Notes: generated by a model not told the origin, from the letters alone. DNA of 64,000 bases from Diadema setosum (GCA_033980235.1 CM067072.1:29114059-29178058); one strand, 5' to 3'. Counted from the first letter of the stretch, positions 35,141 to 47,070 are shown. A program made the numbers and translations.

Positions 35141-35422
35141 TATATATTATAATATATAGATTATAAACATGTGTGTATAGCATAATTTATGTCTCCCCCC
35201 CCCCACTGCAACATAAGATCCCATCATATTTGATTCAGTGGTCAAAGAGAAATGGGGTACTTTGTAGAGCATGTCAGGAATTCCTTTCCTCCAAGTTCTG
35301 TCCATTGTGTTCACACATTAAAATGCCATACTGTTCCAAGAACATCCAAGTGTTAAACTTGGAAGAAACAGACCCATGACATGCTCTATTACAACAATCC
35401 ACATTTCTCTGTGACCGCTTAA

Positions 35423-36175
35423 AGGAGATGGCTAGTAACTGATCAGTGGGAATCAGTGGTTATGCTGGGGAATGATCGCTCCAATCCTTGTGGGATTCAT
35501 TTAAGAGTACATTATATATCTATTGTTGTGTAAAAATTATTTGCTTCAGAATGGTCTCATATTCAAGTAATGTGCAGTTTAAAGGGACTGTACCGTACTG
35601 GTTGAGGTGGGGATTCATGTTTTGAACATTCCTAAGTGAGATAATGAAAAGCCTCTTATGAAATATGAAAGAGCATGTAATTTTAAGAAGGATTCAACGT
35701 TTTTTTGATGAAAATTGGTTTTCAAATGGCTGAGATATCCAAAAAAAGTGCTAATAATAAAAGACGACATGCCACAACTTTATTAGGATCTCTTTGTTTC
35801 ACCTTGTTTTTGGATATCTCAGCCATTTCAAAACCGATTTTCATCGAATAAACTTTTGATACCCCTTAGAACGGCATGCTCTTTGACATCTCATAGAGTG
35901 GTTTCTGAATATCTCGCAAACGTTAGAAGCTAAATCCTCACCTCGACCAGAACTGTACACACCCTTTAATCGTCCCGTCACTGTACAGGCATACAACTAA
36001 CCTGGAAACCTTAATCTGCACATTACTTGAATATGACACCATTCTGAAGCAAATAATTTTCACACAACAATAGACATATAATGTACTCTTAAATGAATCC
36101 CACAAGGATTGGAACAATCATCCCCCAGTATTCCCACTGATTCCCACTGATCAGTTATATACTAAGCCATCCCCT
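35423..36175. mobile_element. TTAA-flanked palindromic MITE (AGGAGATGGCTAGTAACTG), nested
   Basis: TTAA at 35419-35422 and 36176-36179 flank inverted arms: AATCAGTGG...TCCAATCCTTGTGGGATTCA on the left and ATGAATCCCACAAGGATTGG on the right. Removing it restores the outer element. A second copy is at 48566-50060. Confidence 0.78.
35583..35965. mobile_element. TTAA-flanked palindromic AAAGGGA MITE, innermost
   Basis: TTAA at 35579-35582 and 35966-35969. Left AGGGACTGTACCGTACTGG, right CCAGAACTGTACACACCCT. Internal arms TGGTTTTCAAATGGCTGAGA and CTCAGCCATTTCAAAACC. It matches 62046-62427. Confidence 0.78.
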
Positions 36176-36368
36176 TTAATCCAGTTGATTAGGGTTTTCT
36201 GCAAAATATAGGAAAGATGTTATATTTTTCGTCCCTGAGGTAGCATTCAGACAGTTTAATCATACTGAAAGTTATCAATACCGAAATCTGATTGTATTTC
36301 TTTTTTTTTTTTTTTTTGGGGGGGGGGGGGAGGGGGACATACCTATATAATAGCGAAACGTACTGTAC

Positions 36369-36485
36369 CTGTGCAGTTCAAACCCGTTCCCATGTATCCG
36401 TCGCGACAGGAGCAGTTGAATCCACCGGGGAAGTTGTAGCAGTCTGCATTGCCATCACATTCTCCCTCAAAACACTCATCGATAT
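36369..36485 (-). CDS. Exon 14: calcium-binding EGF (short form)
   Basis: 117 nt, phase 1/1, acceptor TTTACAG, donor GTACAG. Starts DIDECFEGECDGNADC with C-Y-N-F-P-G-G-F-N-C-S-C-R-D-G-Y. The four-residue first loop matches exon 8, so these may be paralogous exons. Confidence 0.88.
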
Positions 36486-36646
36486 CTGTAAATACCAAAA
36501 TTATTTAACAATTAACTTAATTAAATGATTAACTGACTGGGAAAATGCTAGATCGATCAGGTGTTTGACTTATTGATCGCTATATGATCGCTACATTACG
36601 CCATTAAAGTCAGTATATACTTCGGCTCTGTCTTATTTCCTTTACA

Positions 36647-37090
36647 GGACAAGTTCACCCAAATAATATGTGTGAATTGAGTGAATGCAGCAATATTAGT
36701 TAAACACATCAGAGGAAGTTTGAGGAAATCGAACATTCCATTCAAAAGTTATGAATTTCTAAAGTTTCATTGCCGCCATCACTAAATGAATAGACTGCAA
36801 CAGTTTGTGCTGTCACTCCAGGACAGCGATATAAAGAAAATTTAAACTGAATTCAATATTTCTATTAAAATTAAAGATAACTTGACCTCATTCAGAAAGC
36901 AGGGCGGAATGATATTACCCTAAACATATAAACAAGTCGATGGAATGTATTCTTTCATGAAAAATGAAATTATGGGGGGGGGGGTTGGAATTTTGAAAAT
37001 TCTGTCAAAATCTCCTCATATTTCCTTTATATCGTGTCCCTAAAAATGACGTCAAGAACTCTAATAGTTTTCCGTCCAGCGATGGGTTTT
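36647..37090. mobile_element. Truncated relative of the 3.5 kb fold-back MITE
   Basis: Begins ACAGGACAAGTTCACCC and follows the 3490 element (sequence on AACACATCAG, on frame-less ATTACCCTAAACAT, and so on), but the right inverted repeat is not evident. Includes a G9 tract near 36975. Confidence 0.5.
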
Positions 37091-38107
37091 GGTTTCCTAC
37101 ATGAGTCACATGATATTCCATACTGAAATAAAAGAAAATACTTCACGGTAGCTTGACTTTAATCTGCGCTTCAAGACAAATGCAATCTCGATGCAGTTTC
37201 CCTTGAGGGTATGCCATAAATTATATCGTAGGTATATTTTTACATCACAAGGAAATATTATGTTATTAAACCCTTATCTTTTATCTTTGGGGGTCTTTGC
37301 AGACAGTGGAATCTTACCTTTTCCACTGAATACAGAGATGATTAAAATTTATAGTGTTCAAGCACTGGGTAACCCAGCTGCAAGGTCCCTGTACCGATAA
37401 GGGTTTATTTTTGCTGTTGTTGTTATTGTTGTTGTTATCGTTTATTTCCGTATTCAAATAGAAAATAAAATATGCAAAAAATACATATGCTGTAAAAAGA
37501 AACTGAGGATTGCCCATTCGTCCGTATTAAAAAAAATACAACTGTTCTTCCACGGGGTCCCTACCTTCCAGGTTTATTCCTGCCAGTGGGTCAAGTCAAA
37601 ACACCTTGGTAATATGGGTCACGGAATTCGAGAAGTCCCGATTTGACGTACAGTGTACCGAGTAAGTAATGTAAAATACCTGTTACGTAGATGTATTGAA
37701 CTTACTCTATGATGCATGGTGACATCGAAAAATCGAAAACTCTTCTTTTTTCATTCATTTATTTTTCCCATTTCCAGCAGAATCTCCTCCTTTTGTACAG
37801 AAATTGAATGCATAAATCTAATTAGAATAAACAGGATTTCTAAGTTTAAAAAGTATTTTGAGTTTACAGAAATGAAGGAAATGCGGAACAATGCTTGAAA
37901 AAAAATGCTTGTATTAGGTGCATCCCCCCCCCACACACACTCACGTAATATAACAAAATACATGATAGATAATATTATCATACATAAAAAGCGAAGTTAC
38001 AAAACAAACTAAGACACGGAAACCTTTAATTATATCCTAACTTCTTTGTTACTTTTTTCTTTGCCTCCCGCAAAGGTTAAATTTAATTCTCGTGACATGC
38101 GACTTAC

Positions 38108-38233
38108 CCACGCACAGAGTCTGTGCGTTACCCAGATATCCATCGGGACACGTGCAAAGGTAAGACCCGATGGTGTTGTTACAAATGGCGTCAATTCCAC
38201 AAACCGGCGTTGTTGAGTTGCATTCATCAATAT
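38108..38233 (-). CDS. Exon 13: calcium-binding EGF
   Basis: 126 nt, phase 1/1, acceptor CATGCAG, donor GTAAGT. Starts DIDECNSTTPVCGIDAIC with C-N-N-T-I-G-S-Y-L-C-T-C-P-D-G-Y. The intron upstream in the transcript (38234-45713) holds a 6.4 kb composite of nested repeats. Confidence 0.88.
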
Positions 38234-38498
38234 CTGCATGAGATTAGGACATGAACGTGTATAGATTATGTATCTTTCACTCATTTCACCTTATTTTATT
38301 CATTCATAGAAAATATACATGTATATGAATGACTACATATTTTTAGCATGCACTAGCTGAAAAAGAACTTGAATATAATAAATAACATACGCAGATATAC
38401 CACGATACGTTTCTACGTATAAATGCTATACGTTTCACCTTTTTACACGCTTCGTCGGACTACTTTATAGCAGTAGGATATTCTCCATTAAGCCATCC

Positions 38499-38622
38499 TG
38501 GGCCCTGTTTTATGAAGAGTTATAATTGATTACATAGTTGATTTTTATCATAACTATTGCATCCTGTGTGGTAAGGGAATTTATAATCGATTATATCGTT
38601 TGATAAAACGGGGCCCTCGTGT
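38499..38622. mobile_element. ~120-bp GGGCCC fold-back MITE, copy 2
   Basis: Ends GGGCCCTGTTTTATGAAGAG and GATAAAACGGGGCCC; central CATCCTGTGTGGTAAGGGA is the reverse complement of the centre of copy 1. Confidence 0.65.
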
Positions 38623-39102
38623 GTTATCACAACATAACGTTTTGTCTGTTTGTTTGTTTTTTAACATGCGCGTGCTTGAAAATCTATTACCGCTTTACTG
38701 CTTTCTGCTTTAACTGCAATATCAATGTTCAACTGTATTCCATGCAGTCATACAGACTACAGAGCAAGAGAAAAGTAACGATTGGAATTCACCAAACTGA
38801 CATTAAATAAAAGGAAAATGATGGTGTTTGCGCTCCTCTTAAAATGACGATCTAACCTCACAAAAGAAATCCAAGCAGAGAACAAAAAAAAAACAAAACA
38901 AAACAAAAAAAAACTAGAAATGTCGCTACGGCGACTGGTGTATGCCTCCGCAATAATGCATGGTTCTCCTAATAGGTGTATAGTACAATGTCTTGACAAT
39001 GTGTGATGACAGTTTCACACAACTGGCAAAATATTAAAATGACAGGTTTGCCACAAATGTGCTGAATGTTCACTTTCCTAGAACTAGGTTCAATTGGATG
39101 AA

Positions 39103-40670
39103 TGATTAAAACGTCAGAGTGCAGGCTATCACTCAATGCTCAAAAAACGAAATATATGCTTTTTAGTAACACTGTTGATAGTTTAAGTATGAATATAGTA
39201 TTAGATGACTCTCATCTGCAAAGAGTCTCACATACCAAATTTTTGGGTGTCATTGTGGATGACAAACTTTCCTGGAAATCACATGTTGATAATGTTTGTA
39301 ATATAGTATCACGCAATATAGGTATAATAAACAGATTGAAATTTCATATTTCACACAAATCATTACTTATGTTATATTCGTCGTTTGCCTCATCTTAATT
39401 ATGGAGTATTAGTTTGGGGCAACACCCATCAGAATTTATTAGACAAAGTGTTCCTTTTACAAAAGAAAGCTCTTCGTGTTCTCTGTAATTCCTCTGTATG
39501 TTCTCATACAAATATGTTGTTTGCCTCCAACAAGCTCTTAAAAATGACAGATTTGTTTTGGTTTAATTTAGGGCAATTTATGTACAAGTATTGTAATAAC
39601 TTGCTTCCATCTATTTTTGATTCTATGTTCCTCAAAAATCAGTCATTTCATAAATATCCCACTAGGCGATCTGGTGAATTTCTTTATACCTCTTTTAAGA
39701 ACGATTTTTGCTAAAAACTCACTTATTTATGTAGGCCCAAATTATTGGAATTCTTTGAATCATGACTTAAAGGATGCCCCATCCATATACTCTTTCAAGA
39801 GGAGACTGAAGTCTTTTTTATTGCAATCGTATGACCCTACAATACTGAATTAACCTTTTGGCCTTTTTTTTTTATACTAACCTGTTTACTTTGTCCCCTA
39901 CTTGAAAAATTAATGGTATTTTTTCCCCTGGATGTTTGCAATATTGTCATCTATGCCATTTTTTACCCAAAGAGTCTAGTAGCTGACTCTCCGTGTGCTA
40001 CTTCGGCTCATATATCCCTCTATTTTCTATTTTCTTGTCTTTCTTCAAGGCGTCAAAATTTCGCTTTCCCCAGCAACTATCTTCTGTTTCTCTCGGCATG
40101 CTTTTGCCGAAGATCGCTGTTTATGTTTATGTTTATGTTGTTTCTGTTGTTCTGTTACTGTTTCTGTCTCTTCTTTGCGTTCTTGTCTGCTATTTTGTCT
40201 TCAGTTCGTCAGTCTTGTCCATCCCGTTTTGTCCTTTACAACCTTTTCTTTAGTAGTTGTCTTGCTGTCTAGTCTTGTTTTATGTTAGTTCGCGTCTATA
40301 TAAATGTATTTATTTGTTAATCTAATTTCTGGTGGGCTTCCAGACTTCTTCCACTTTGTTATCTTTTTGTATATACGACGGTTCAATTTATCTTTTCGTT
40401 GATGTTCTTCTCCAGAGGGACCCACATACTACAAGCTCTGTCTTTTTAGTGGGTCCCTCCATTTTTCGCATTAAAACAATGGTATACATGTATTTCGCTT
40501 TGATCACTTATGTTTCTTTCTTGCAATACAATGTATGATTACTTTAGGTCCTCAATTGTTATACTCTTTTTATTTCACTATGTTCTACTTACCTTATTTT
40601 CTGTTACTAAATGAAGTGAAACATATGTTTTTGTTGAAAAATGAAATAAACTTTGAACTTGATCTTGAAT
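39103..40670 (+). mobile_element. LINE RT C-terminal fragment with 3' UTR
   Basis: Frames at 39102-39398, 39385-39714 and 39617-39853 together spell an RT thumb/C-terminus: L-S-L-N-A-Q-K-T-K-Y-M-L-F, K-F-L-G-V-I-V-D-D-K-L, L-L-Q-K-K-A-L-R-V and G-P-N-Y-W-N-S-L. They are broken by two frameshifts. The 3' UTR ends AATAAACTTTGAACTTGATC. Same family as 15205-22815. Confidence 0.75.
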
Positions 40671-41496
40671 TTGGGGGAACTGATGATTTTTACTTGACTT
40701 TTGACCCTTTTATAAGTTTATGCATTGAGTAATTTTCAAGGTATTGAGAAAAGTATAATTTCAGTATCAAATGGTAAAATAGTATTATCTAAACCTGGCC
40801 TTTGACCTTTGACCTCACAGTTCCAAAGAGAACCACTGTTAGGTAGAACATGCATAGATATGTAAGTTTCATGAAATTACCTTGAGTTACTTTTGAGATA
40901 TGGAGGAAGAAGTGCAATTTAGCACTTTCACTTGACCTTTGACCTTTTGACCTTTGACCTTTTGGCAAGAAACTTCCCACAGAATATATATTGGGTTACA
41001 CATGCATACATCAAGTTAAAAAAAAAATCCTTGAGGCATTGCATAAATATAAGGAAAGTAGTGATATTTTGAGGAGTTGACCTTGACCGTTGACCCCCTG
41101 ACCTATGACCCATGACCCCCAACTTCCCTAGATAATCACTGCCCATCGGTACATGCATATAATAATAATAATAATAATAAACTGTGCTTGTATAGCGCAT
41201 ATCACTTTCAGGGAGAAGTCTCTATGCACTTTAAGAATGAAACAATACAAGTAAAGGAAGTAAGGTGAAAATGGGACAGGTAAGTAAACAATAGAAAATT
41301 AAGATTAAGCTGACACTGAGAAACACTGATGGCCATGAGCCTTATCATTGCAGAAATAAATATGTTTTCAACATTCTTCTAAATGAATCAATTGTTTCAG
41401 CATCTTTGATTTTATCAGGTAGACTATTCCATAATTCTGCTGACGTCACAGCAAATGTTCGTGCTCCATAAAATTTGGTGACAGTCTGGGGACAAA

Positions 41497-43317
41497 CTAT
41501 AAAAGAGACTTGGATTTTGAGCGAAGATTTCTAGTCGGATGATACCTTTGGATGAGGTCTTGGAGATATGTGGGACCCAGACCCTGTAAGCATAGGAAAG
41601 TCAGCGACAGTATTTTGTATTGCACACGGACCTTTATTGGTAGCCAGTGCAATTCATGTAAAATAGGAGTGATGTGGTCATGCTTTTGAGCATGTGTCAC
41701 CAATCTCGCAGCAGAGTTTTGTATCCTCTGAAGCTTGTTTATTTGCATGTCAGGAAGACCATACAGAATACTATTACAAAAATCAATACGTGACATCACA
41801 TGAGCGTGAACAAGTCTCTCTACTGATTTCCGGTTTAAGTACTGTCGCATTGTCCCAATTTTATGGAGTGCGAAGGATGCAGCTTTACAAGTATCATTTA
41901 TGTAAGAATTCAGCGTAAGATGTTTGTCGAGTGTGACACCTAGATTTCTAGCAGAGTCGGCAATTGTATTAACAACTCCTTCATCCAGTGTAACAGATTC
42001 AAGTTGATTACGTTGTCTAAATCTACTGGTAAAATGAAGAACCTCAGTTTTATCTGCATTAAGTTTGAGACAATTGTGAATAGACCAATGCCTGATATCT
42101 GAAATGCAAGCCTGTAGCTTCTGAATGGCATCATTTTGCCTACCACCTTCAATAAATACATACATGTAAACTTGAGTACCGTCAGCATACATCATACAGT
42201 TCAAATTGTGATGTGAAATGATGTCCTGTAATGGAGCAGAGTACAATGTAAATGCTAAAGGGCCAATTACCGACCCTTGTGGGACACCATGGGTAGATGA
42301 ATAAACCTGGGATTTTGAGTCCCCAATAACTACACAATGACTTCTGCCTTCAAGGTAAGATGTGATTAGCTTCAGTGCATTTCCAGTAAATCCATATCTT
42401 TCTTCTAGGCGCGATACTAACATTTGTTGGCTAATGGTATCAAATGCACCTGTGTAGTCAAGAAGGAGTAAGATTGCCTCATGTCCCCTATCAAGAGCTA
42501 ACAAAATATTATTTACAACTCTAACAATAGCAGTTTCACAGCTATGGTAAGGTCTGTATGCAGATTGAGCACTAGCAAACAAATTGTTATTCATCAAATA
42601 ATTCTGCATTTGGGAGACCATTAACCGTTCAAGTAGCTTCCCAAGGAACTTCAAGTGAGCAATGGGACGGTAACTTTTCAGGACTTCTGGATCAAGCTTG
42701 TCTGATTTCAACAGAGGAGTGACGTGAGCAAACTTTAACGTGTCCGGAAAATAGCCATTAGTCAGGGATATGTTGACAATCTTGGTGAAAAATGGAATCA
42801 GTTCCATGGAGCACTTTTTCAGAAGATCACTTGGAATAGGATCGAGCCCGCAGGTTGTTGACTTTGAAGCAGACAGTACCCTGAGAACTTGATCGTCCGT
42901 GACAGCATGGAACTCCTCAAATCTTTGTTCAGTCATCTGAAACGCGATATCAGCTATCTCTCGATAGGAGGTTTCTCGAAGGGAAGTTACTATTTTCTCA
43001 GTTTTATTTGCAAAGAATATGCAAAAACGGTCAGCTAAGGATGGACTTAAATTATCATCCTTAGGTAAAATTCTAGTAGATTTGGCCTGACACAATCTAT
43101 CAACTTTCCGGAAAAACTCCCGAGGACCACAGTCCTCGAGTTCCAACGAATAGTATTTCCTCCTGGCCTGAAGTAGAGTTTTATTATATTTTGCAGCTGC
43201 ATGAACAAAGATTTCATGATCGATTTCCAGCCCAGTACTACGCCAGCGTCTCTCCAACTTCCTAAGGTGTTTTTTAGCCTCACGACAGTCAGTGTTGAGA
43301 TGTAATTGTTCTATCAA
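41497..43317 (-). pseudogene. LINE ORF, reverse transcriptase with YADG instead of YADD
   Basis: 606-codon frame: S-Y-R-P-I-A-H-L-K-F-L-G-K, L-L-D-Y-T-G-A-F-D-T-I, H-G-V-P-Q-G-S-V-I-G-P-L, then M-M-Y-A-D-G-T-Q-V-Y. The second catalytic Asp of the YADD box is Gly, which should abolish polymerase activity. The C-terminus H-W-L-P-I-K-V-R-V-Q-Y-K-I is present. Frame otherwise intact. Confidence 0.85.
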
Positions 43318-43675
43318 TCACAGGAGCATGCTTATCAAGAAGGTTCTCAAGTACCGACTCATATTGATTGATAAGTTCATCTACATCATCTGGGGGACAA
43401 GTATACAGTTTGGACTGCAGAATGTCTTCACGAAATGAAACAATACCTATGTCCTTCAATTTCCGAAACCGAATTCTGGTTTTTATAGTTTCGGGTTTGC
43501 CCACTGAAAGAGAGCAAATGATGGCTGAATGGTCAGACGGTAGATAATTAGTGCATGATGTCTGACAGACTATGTCTTCGGAAGTTCGGGTCAAGACCAA
43601 GTCAAGTGTGTGCCCTTTCACATGGGTTGGAAAATCAATTAGCTGTTTAAGATTTGCTCCGGCAGTTATGTCCAA
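43289..43675 (-). pseudogene. LINE ORF, endonuclease C-half
   Basis: Continues the endonuclease after the frameshift: F-L-D-I-T-A-G-A-N-L, H-T-L-D-L-V-L-T-R and L-P-S-D-H-S-A-I-I (catalytic SDH). It ends in a stop after P-V-I-D-R-T-I-T, where a second frame change separates it from the RT. Confidence 0.78.
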
Positions 43676-44718
43676 GAACGTAGATGCCTCCGGATCATTC
43701 TCATCTTCAAAATGAACTTCGTGAAATCACCTGCTATGACAAGAAAATTTGGTTCAGTCATCAATCTTTCAAGAAGGGTGGAAAACTCTTGAAAAAATAT
43801 TGGAGCAGTGATCCTTCCATCTCTTTTCCTCTGCGGACGGTAAACAACAACCAGACGAAGTGGCTTCAGCAGTTTCTTCCCAGTGAGGAGAAGATTCATG
43901 TATTCAAATGATTCTGGAGTTTCACACTTTTCTTCCCGTACGTTAAAGCTCCTATGCAGGCAGACACCAATACCACCACCATGTTTGTCAGTTCGTGGGG
44001 AATGAAGAAATTGATAAGAAGGGAGAGTTGCCCCTATATCTGCCAAAGACCTGTCATCACGGGCGTCACCAGTTAGCCAAGTCTCTGTTATAGCCAGTAT
44101 GTCAATATTGTGGGAAATCACCAAGTCCGAAATCATATGGGACTTGTTCTTAATGGATCTCGCATTCCATAATGCAAACTGAGAAAGATGAGATACTTCA
44201 TGCCGTTTCTCTCCATGTTGTACACTTTGAGATGACGGAACCCGGTTGTTTCTGATTTGCTTTTGAATTCGACGTCCTCCCTTAACTCCTCTATGAGTGG
44301 GACGCTTAGAAGATATTCCAAGTGACTTTAGTGTAGACCATAACGTTGCATCCACTAAAGTGGCGGAAAGGGGTCTAAGGTTCAATAATTCTTCCCTATC
44401 ATATTTGATGTGTTCTTTAGACGAACACTGCCAAGACAAAACAGCTGGTGATGAATCATTGTGTTCATGACTGAGTGTGGAATTGCTTCGCTGTAAAGGG
44501 CCTGGATTTGGATGGATGTCGCCATGTTTTATTAGTTCAATACGAAAACTGCTTGTACCATTGGTATGATACAAGACTCTTCCTCCAACAAAAGACCTCC
44601 AAGATTCTTCTGTATACCCTTTTTTAACTTGAATAGGTTCAGTCAAGCAGCCCTCATTGAAGTTGAAAGTGCAGCATAGAAGAATCAGAGCAAGGGGTGT
44701 AATCCTCCAAGACACCAT
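43666..44718 (-). pseudogene. LINE ORF, 5' part: hydrophobic leader, 2A-like motif, endonuclease N-half
   Basis: The 350-codon frame starts M-V-S-W-R-I-T-P-L-A-L-I-L-L-C-C-T-F (signal-like). At residues 66-74 it has G-D-I-H-P-N-P-G-P, the D-x-x-x-N-P-G-P signature of 2A ribosome-skipping peptides. The APE endonuclease follows (W-N-A-R-S-I-K-N-K, I-T-E-T-W-L, H-G-G-G-I-G-V, V-I-A-G-D-F). One base appears lost right after GDF, shifting the frame. Confidence 0.82.
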
Positions 44719-45713
44719 TGTTCACTTCCAAGGGTGTCACTCAGTAGTATGGTTGAGCGAATATCAATAGGCCATGTTGTCACTGTACAAGAAATATGGC
44801 CACTGGTCTCTAATTTCTGAATTGAAAACAGAAAATCTTTATGCTCATAGACCATAAAGAGTAAACAAGTAAATAAGTCCACAATTGGCCAGTAGGATCA
44901 GGAAGGTATCCCAAACAGACAGATGTAAAATTAATCCAGTAGATCAAACGGTGTCAGAAGAAAAAAGTCAAGACTGAGGAGAGGGGTGCAGGCTGCTGCT
45001 AGGCGCACACACACATAAAAGACATATATACTAAGTTCCATGAAGATACCTTGAACCATTTGCGAGATATGGAGAAAAACATGAAATTTCAACCTTTTTT
45101 CACAAAATAACCTGTGACCTTTGACCTTTGACCCCATGACCCTAAAATCTAAACAAAGTATTTTCCCCCCAGGTTATACCCTCATACTAAGTTTGGAAGT
45201 AAAACCACCACACGGTTCTTGAGATATTGACAAAAACAAAACGGGACGGACGTACGGACGGACAGACGACCCGAAAACATAATGCCTCCGGCCACTTCGT
45301 TGGCGGAGGCATAAGAATAAATAAAAAGACAAAACAGGTGTCGTTATAGTCCTTAACAGAGTTTCTACAGTTTTGAAAGCTGTGTTTTTAGAATGGAACT
45401 AACTGAAGAAGTAGAAAATCTAATGATAAAAAGCTCATGAGGATTAAAATAAAGAGCATCATGTACATTCACAGAAAGAGAGAGCTATAGAGAGAGCGGG
45501 GGAGAAAGAGAGAGCGACAGAGAGAAAGATAAAGAGAAAGGGAAGCGAAGCCTCCAATAGACAGGATAAAATTAACTGAGATTTGATCGATATGTTCACA
45601 CTAACTTAACAAAATAATACATGTAAATGTAAAGAGTGAATGTAAGTCGAGCAGCGCATTTCTACTTCGGACTTGTACACACTGGATACAGTAGCTGTAC
45701 AAAGACTGCTTAC

Positions 45714-45845
45714 CCTCACACGTCTCGTTCAGATATCCGGATCCGCTGTATCCGTCTTCGCACCGACAGGTGAAGTTCCCCTCAGTGTTCGTACATACGG
45801 CGTTCTCCGCACACACTGGAGCCGCGTTTTCACATTCGTCCGAGT
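45714..45845 (-). CDS. Exon 12: EGF
   Basis: 132 nt, phase 1/1, acceptor CTTGCAG, donor GTAAGC. Starts DSDECENAAPVCAENAVC with C-T-N-T-E-G-N-F-T-C-R-C-E-D-G-Y; six cysteines. Ser replaces the usual hydrophobic second residue. Confidence 0.88.
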
Positions 45846-46462
45846 CTGCAAGAGGGTGCGGTACAAACAAATTATTTAGCATTAGTGCAATGTGAATTTC
45901 ACACTATATAATGGAAAAGTTACCAAGTTATCTTATTGGTATGGCGAGACGTCACCCCTTGCTAAAGTTTCCATAAAATTAGAGAGAATCGGCACGCTTT
46001 CAGGAAGTTGCAAAAGGTATAGGTCTACCAGGTCATAGGAAAGGTCGTCAAACGTGCACATTGAAAGAACGTTATGAAATCGGGCATTTCACACGTTTTC
46101 ACAAAACAGTCACATCCTAAAAATCGAAAAACGGTAACGAAAACAGATGGGAGTCCCATATTCTGCAAGCAATATCCGAGCTCTCATTCCGTGCGTTACA
46201 TCTAATAACTCTATTAATGCCAGTATCAGTGCCACTTTTTACTACTTAACAGATCTTTAATATCATAAACTTTTCTGACTAGCTATGCTTTATCAAAGTA
46301 CCTATAGTCCTCCGTCTGTCATTGTATGTACGGTGTTTCTTATTTGTTATTGAAACTGATGGTGATTGACTATTTGAAGTCGTAGAGTGAAAGTACTTTG
46401 TGTCACATCGTTGAAGCCATAATTAGGACCTATAGTAGGCCCCTACTCCGAACGCGCCTTAC
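45846..46462. other. Intron without recognisable element
   Basis: No repeat or coding signal seen. The same is true of 46589-47070 and 50481-51480; 37091-38107 holds only short tracts. Confidence 0.55.
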
Positions 46463-46588
46463 CTTCACAATCTCGTTCATTCGCCGCCAGTACGAAACCG
46501 TCCGGGCAGCCGCATTCGAAAGAGCCTTCCGTGTTGTCGCACAGTTCTTTCACCCCACAAACGTTGTTTTCATCGCATTCATTTATAT
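46463..46588 (-). CDS. Exon 11: calcium-binding EGF
   Basis: 126 nt, phase 1/1, donor GTAAGG. Starts DINECDENNVCGVKELC with C-D-N-T-E-G-S-F-E-C-G-C-P-D-G-F; six cysteines. Confidence 0.88.
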
Positions 46589-47070
46589 CTGGAGTGGAGG
46601 GGGGGGGGGTGGGAGGGGAATGTAGTTCTAATATTATTGCCAGTGCACTGCAGGCTCGTGGGGAAAGATGCAGCATTTGTTTCATACATCAAGTGGAAAA
46701 AGGAGGATTCAAGCACCGTAATAATTGATCAAAACGGGGCAAGTGGAGCGTAAGTTAACTAAACTTATTTCACACTAACAATAGGATGGTGAACAATTTG
46801 ACACAGTGCTCACCATGAAAACACAAATAAAGTGAATTAGAGTAAGATTAACAGTTTAAAAAAATCCTATCACGGTTACAGATATGATGAAAATCAATAG
46901 ACATGCAGTAGCACAGAGGATGAAGTTATTGGCTATCATGACAACAACTGAAACGAGTAAGTTATCAATTCCTCGGGCAGCTACTGGCAAAGCTTTCAGT
47001 TTATTGGTAAACTTTCAAACGGAACTAAATAACCATGTCATATCATATTTATCAAATGCCTAGTACATAC

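Larger units (their letters stand above)
35190..36342. mobile_element. Palindromic GTATGTCCCC MITE, split by another MITE
   Basis: Outer arms 35190-35422 and 36176-36342 match 53447-53893: CAGTGGTCAAAGAGAAATGG, ATTTCTCTGTGACCGCTTAA, then CCAGTTGATTAGGGTTTTCT. Right end GGGGGACATAC. Confidence 0.7.
41161..45017 (-). mobile_element. CR1-like LINE with 2A-like N-terminus, (ATT)n tail
   Basis: Nearly full-length element: 5' UTR 45017-44719, ORF with hydrophobic N-terminus and 2A-like motif, endonuclease, RT, and 3' UTR ending in a TTATTATT tail at 41180-41161. It interrupts the TGACCTTTGACC host repeat. The frame is broken at about 43690 and 43300. Confidence 0.8.
38940..45313. mobile_element. 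Composite repeat with TATGCCTCCGC / GCGGAGGCATA ends, carrying two LINEs
   Basis: Left TATGCCTCCGC (38940-38950) and right GCGGAGGCATA (45303-45313) are inverted repeats. The host DNA (38940-39100, 40670-41160, 45018-45313) carries TGACCTTTGACCT blocks and a terminal GGACGGAC...GACGACCCGAAAACATAATG segment. LINEs occupy 39103-40670 (+) and 41161-45017 (-). I recall this repeat type from echinoderm DNA, but that is memory only. Confidence 0.65.

Noticed and set aside
39913..40288. Overlapping Phe/Ser/Leu-rich frames (86-119 codons)
   Set aside because: T/C-rich 3' UTR of a LINE gives spurious hydrophobic frames without domain content.
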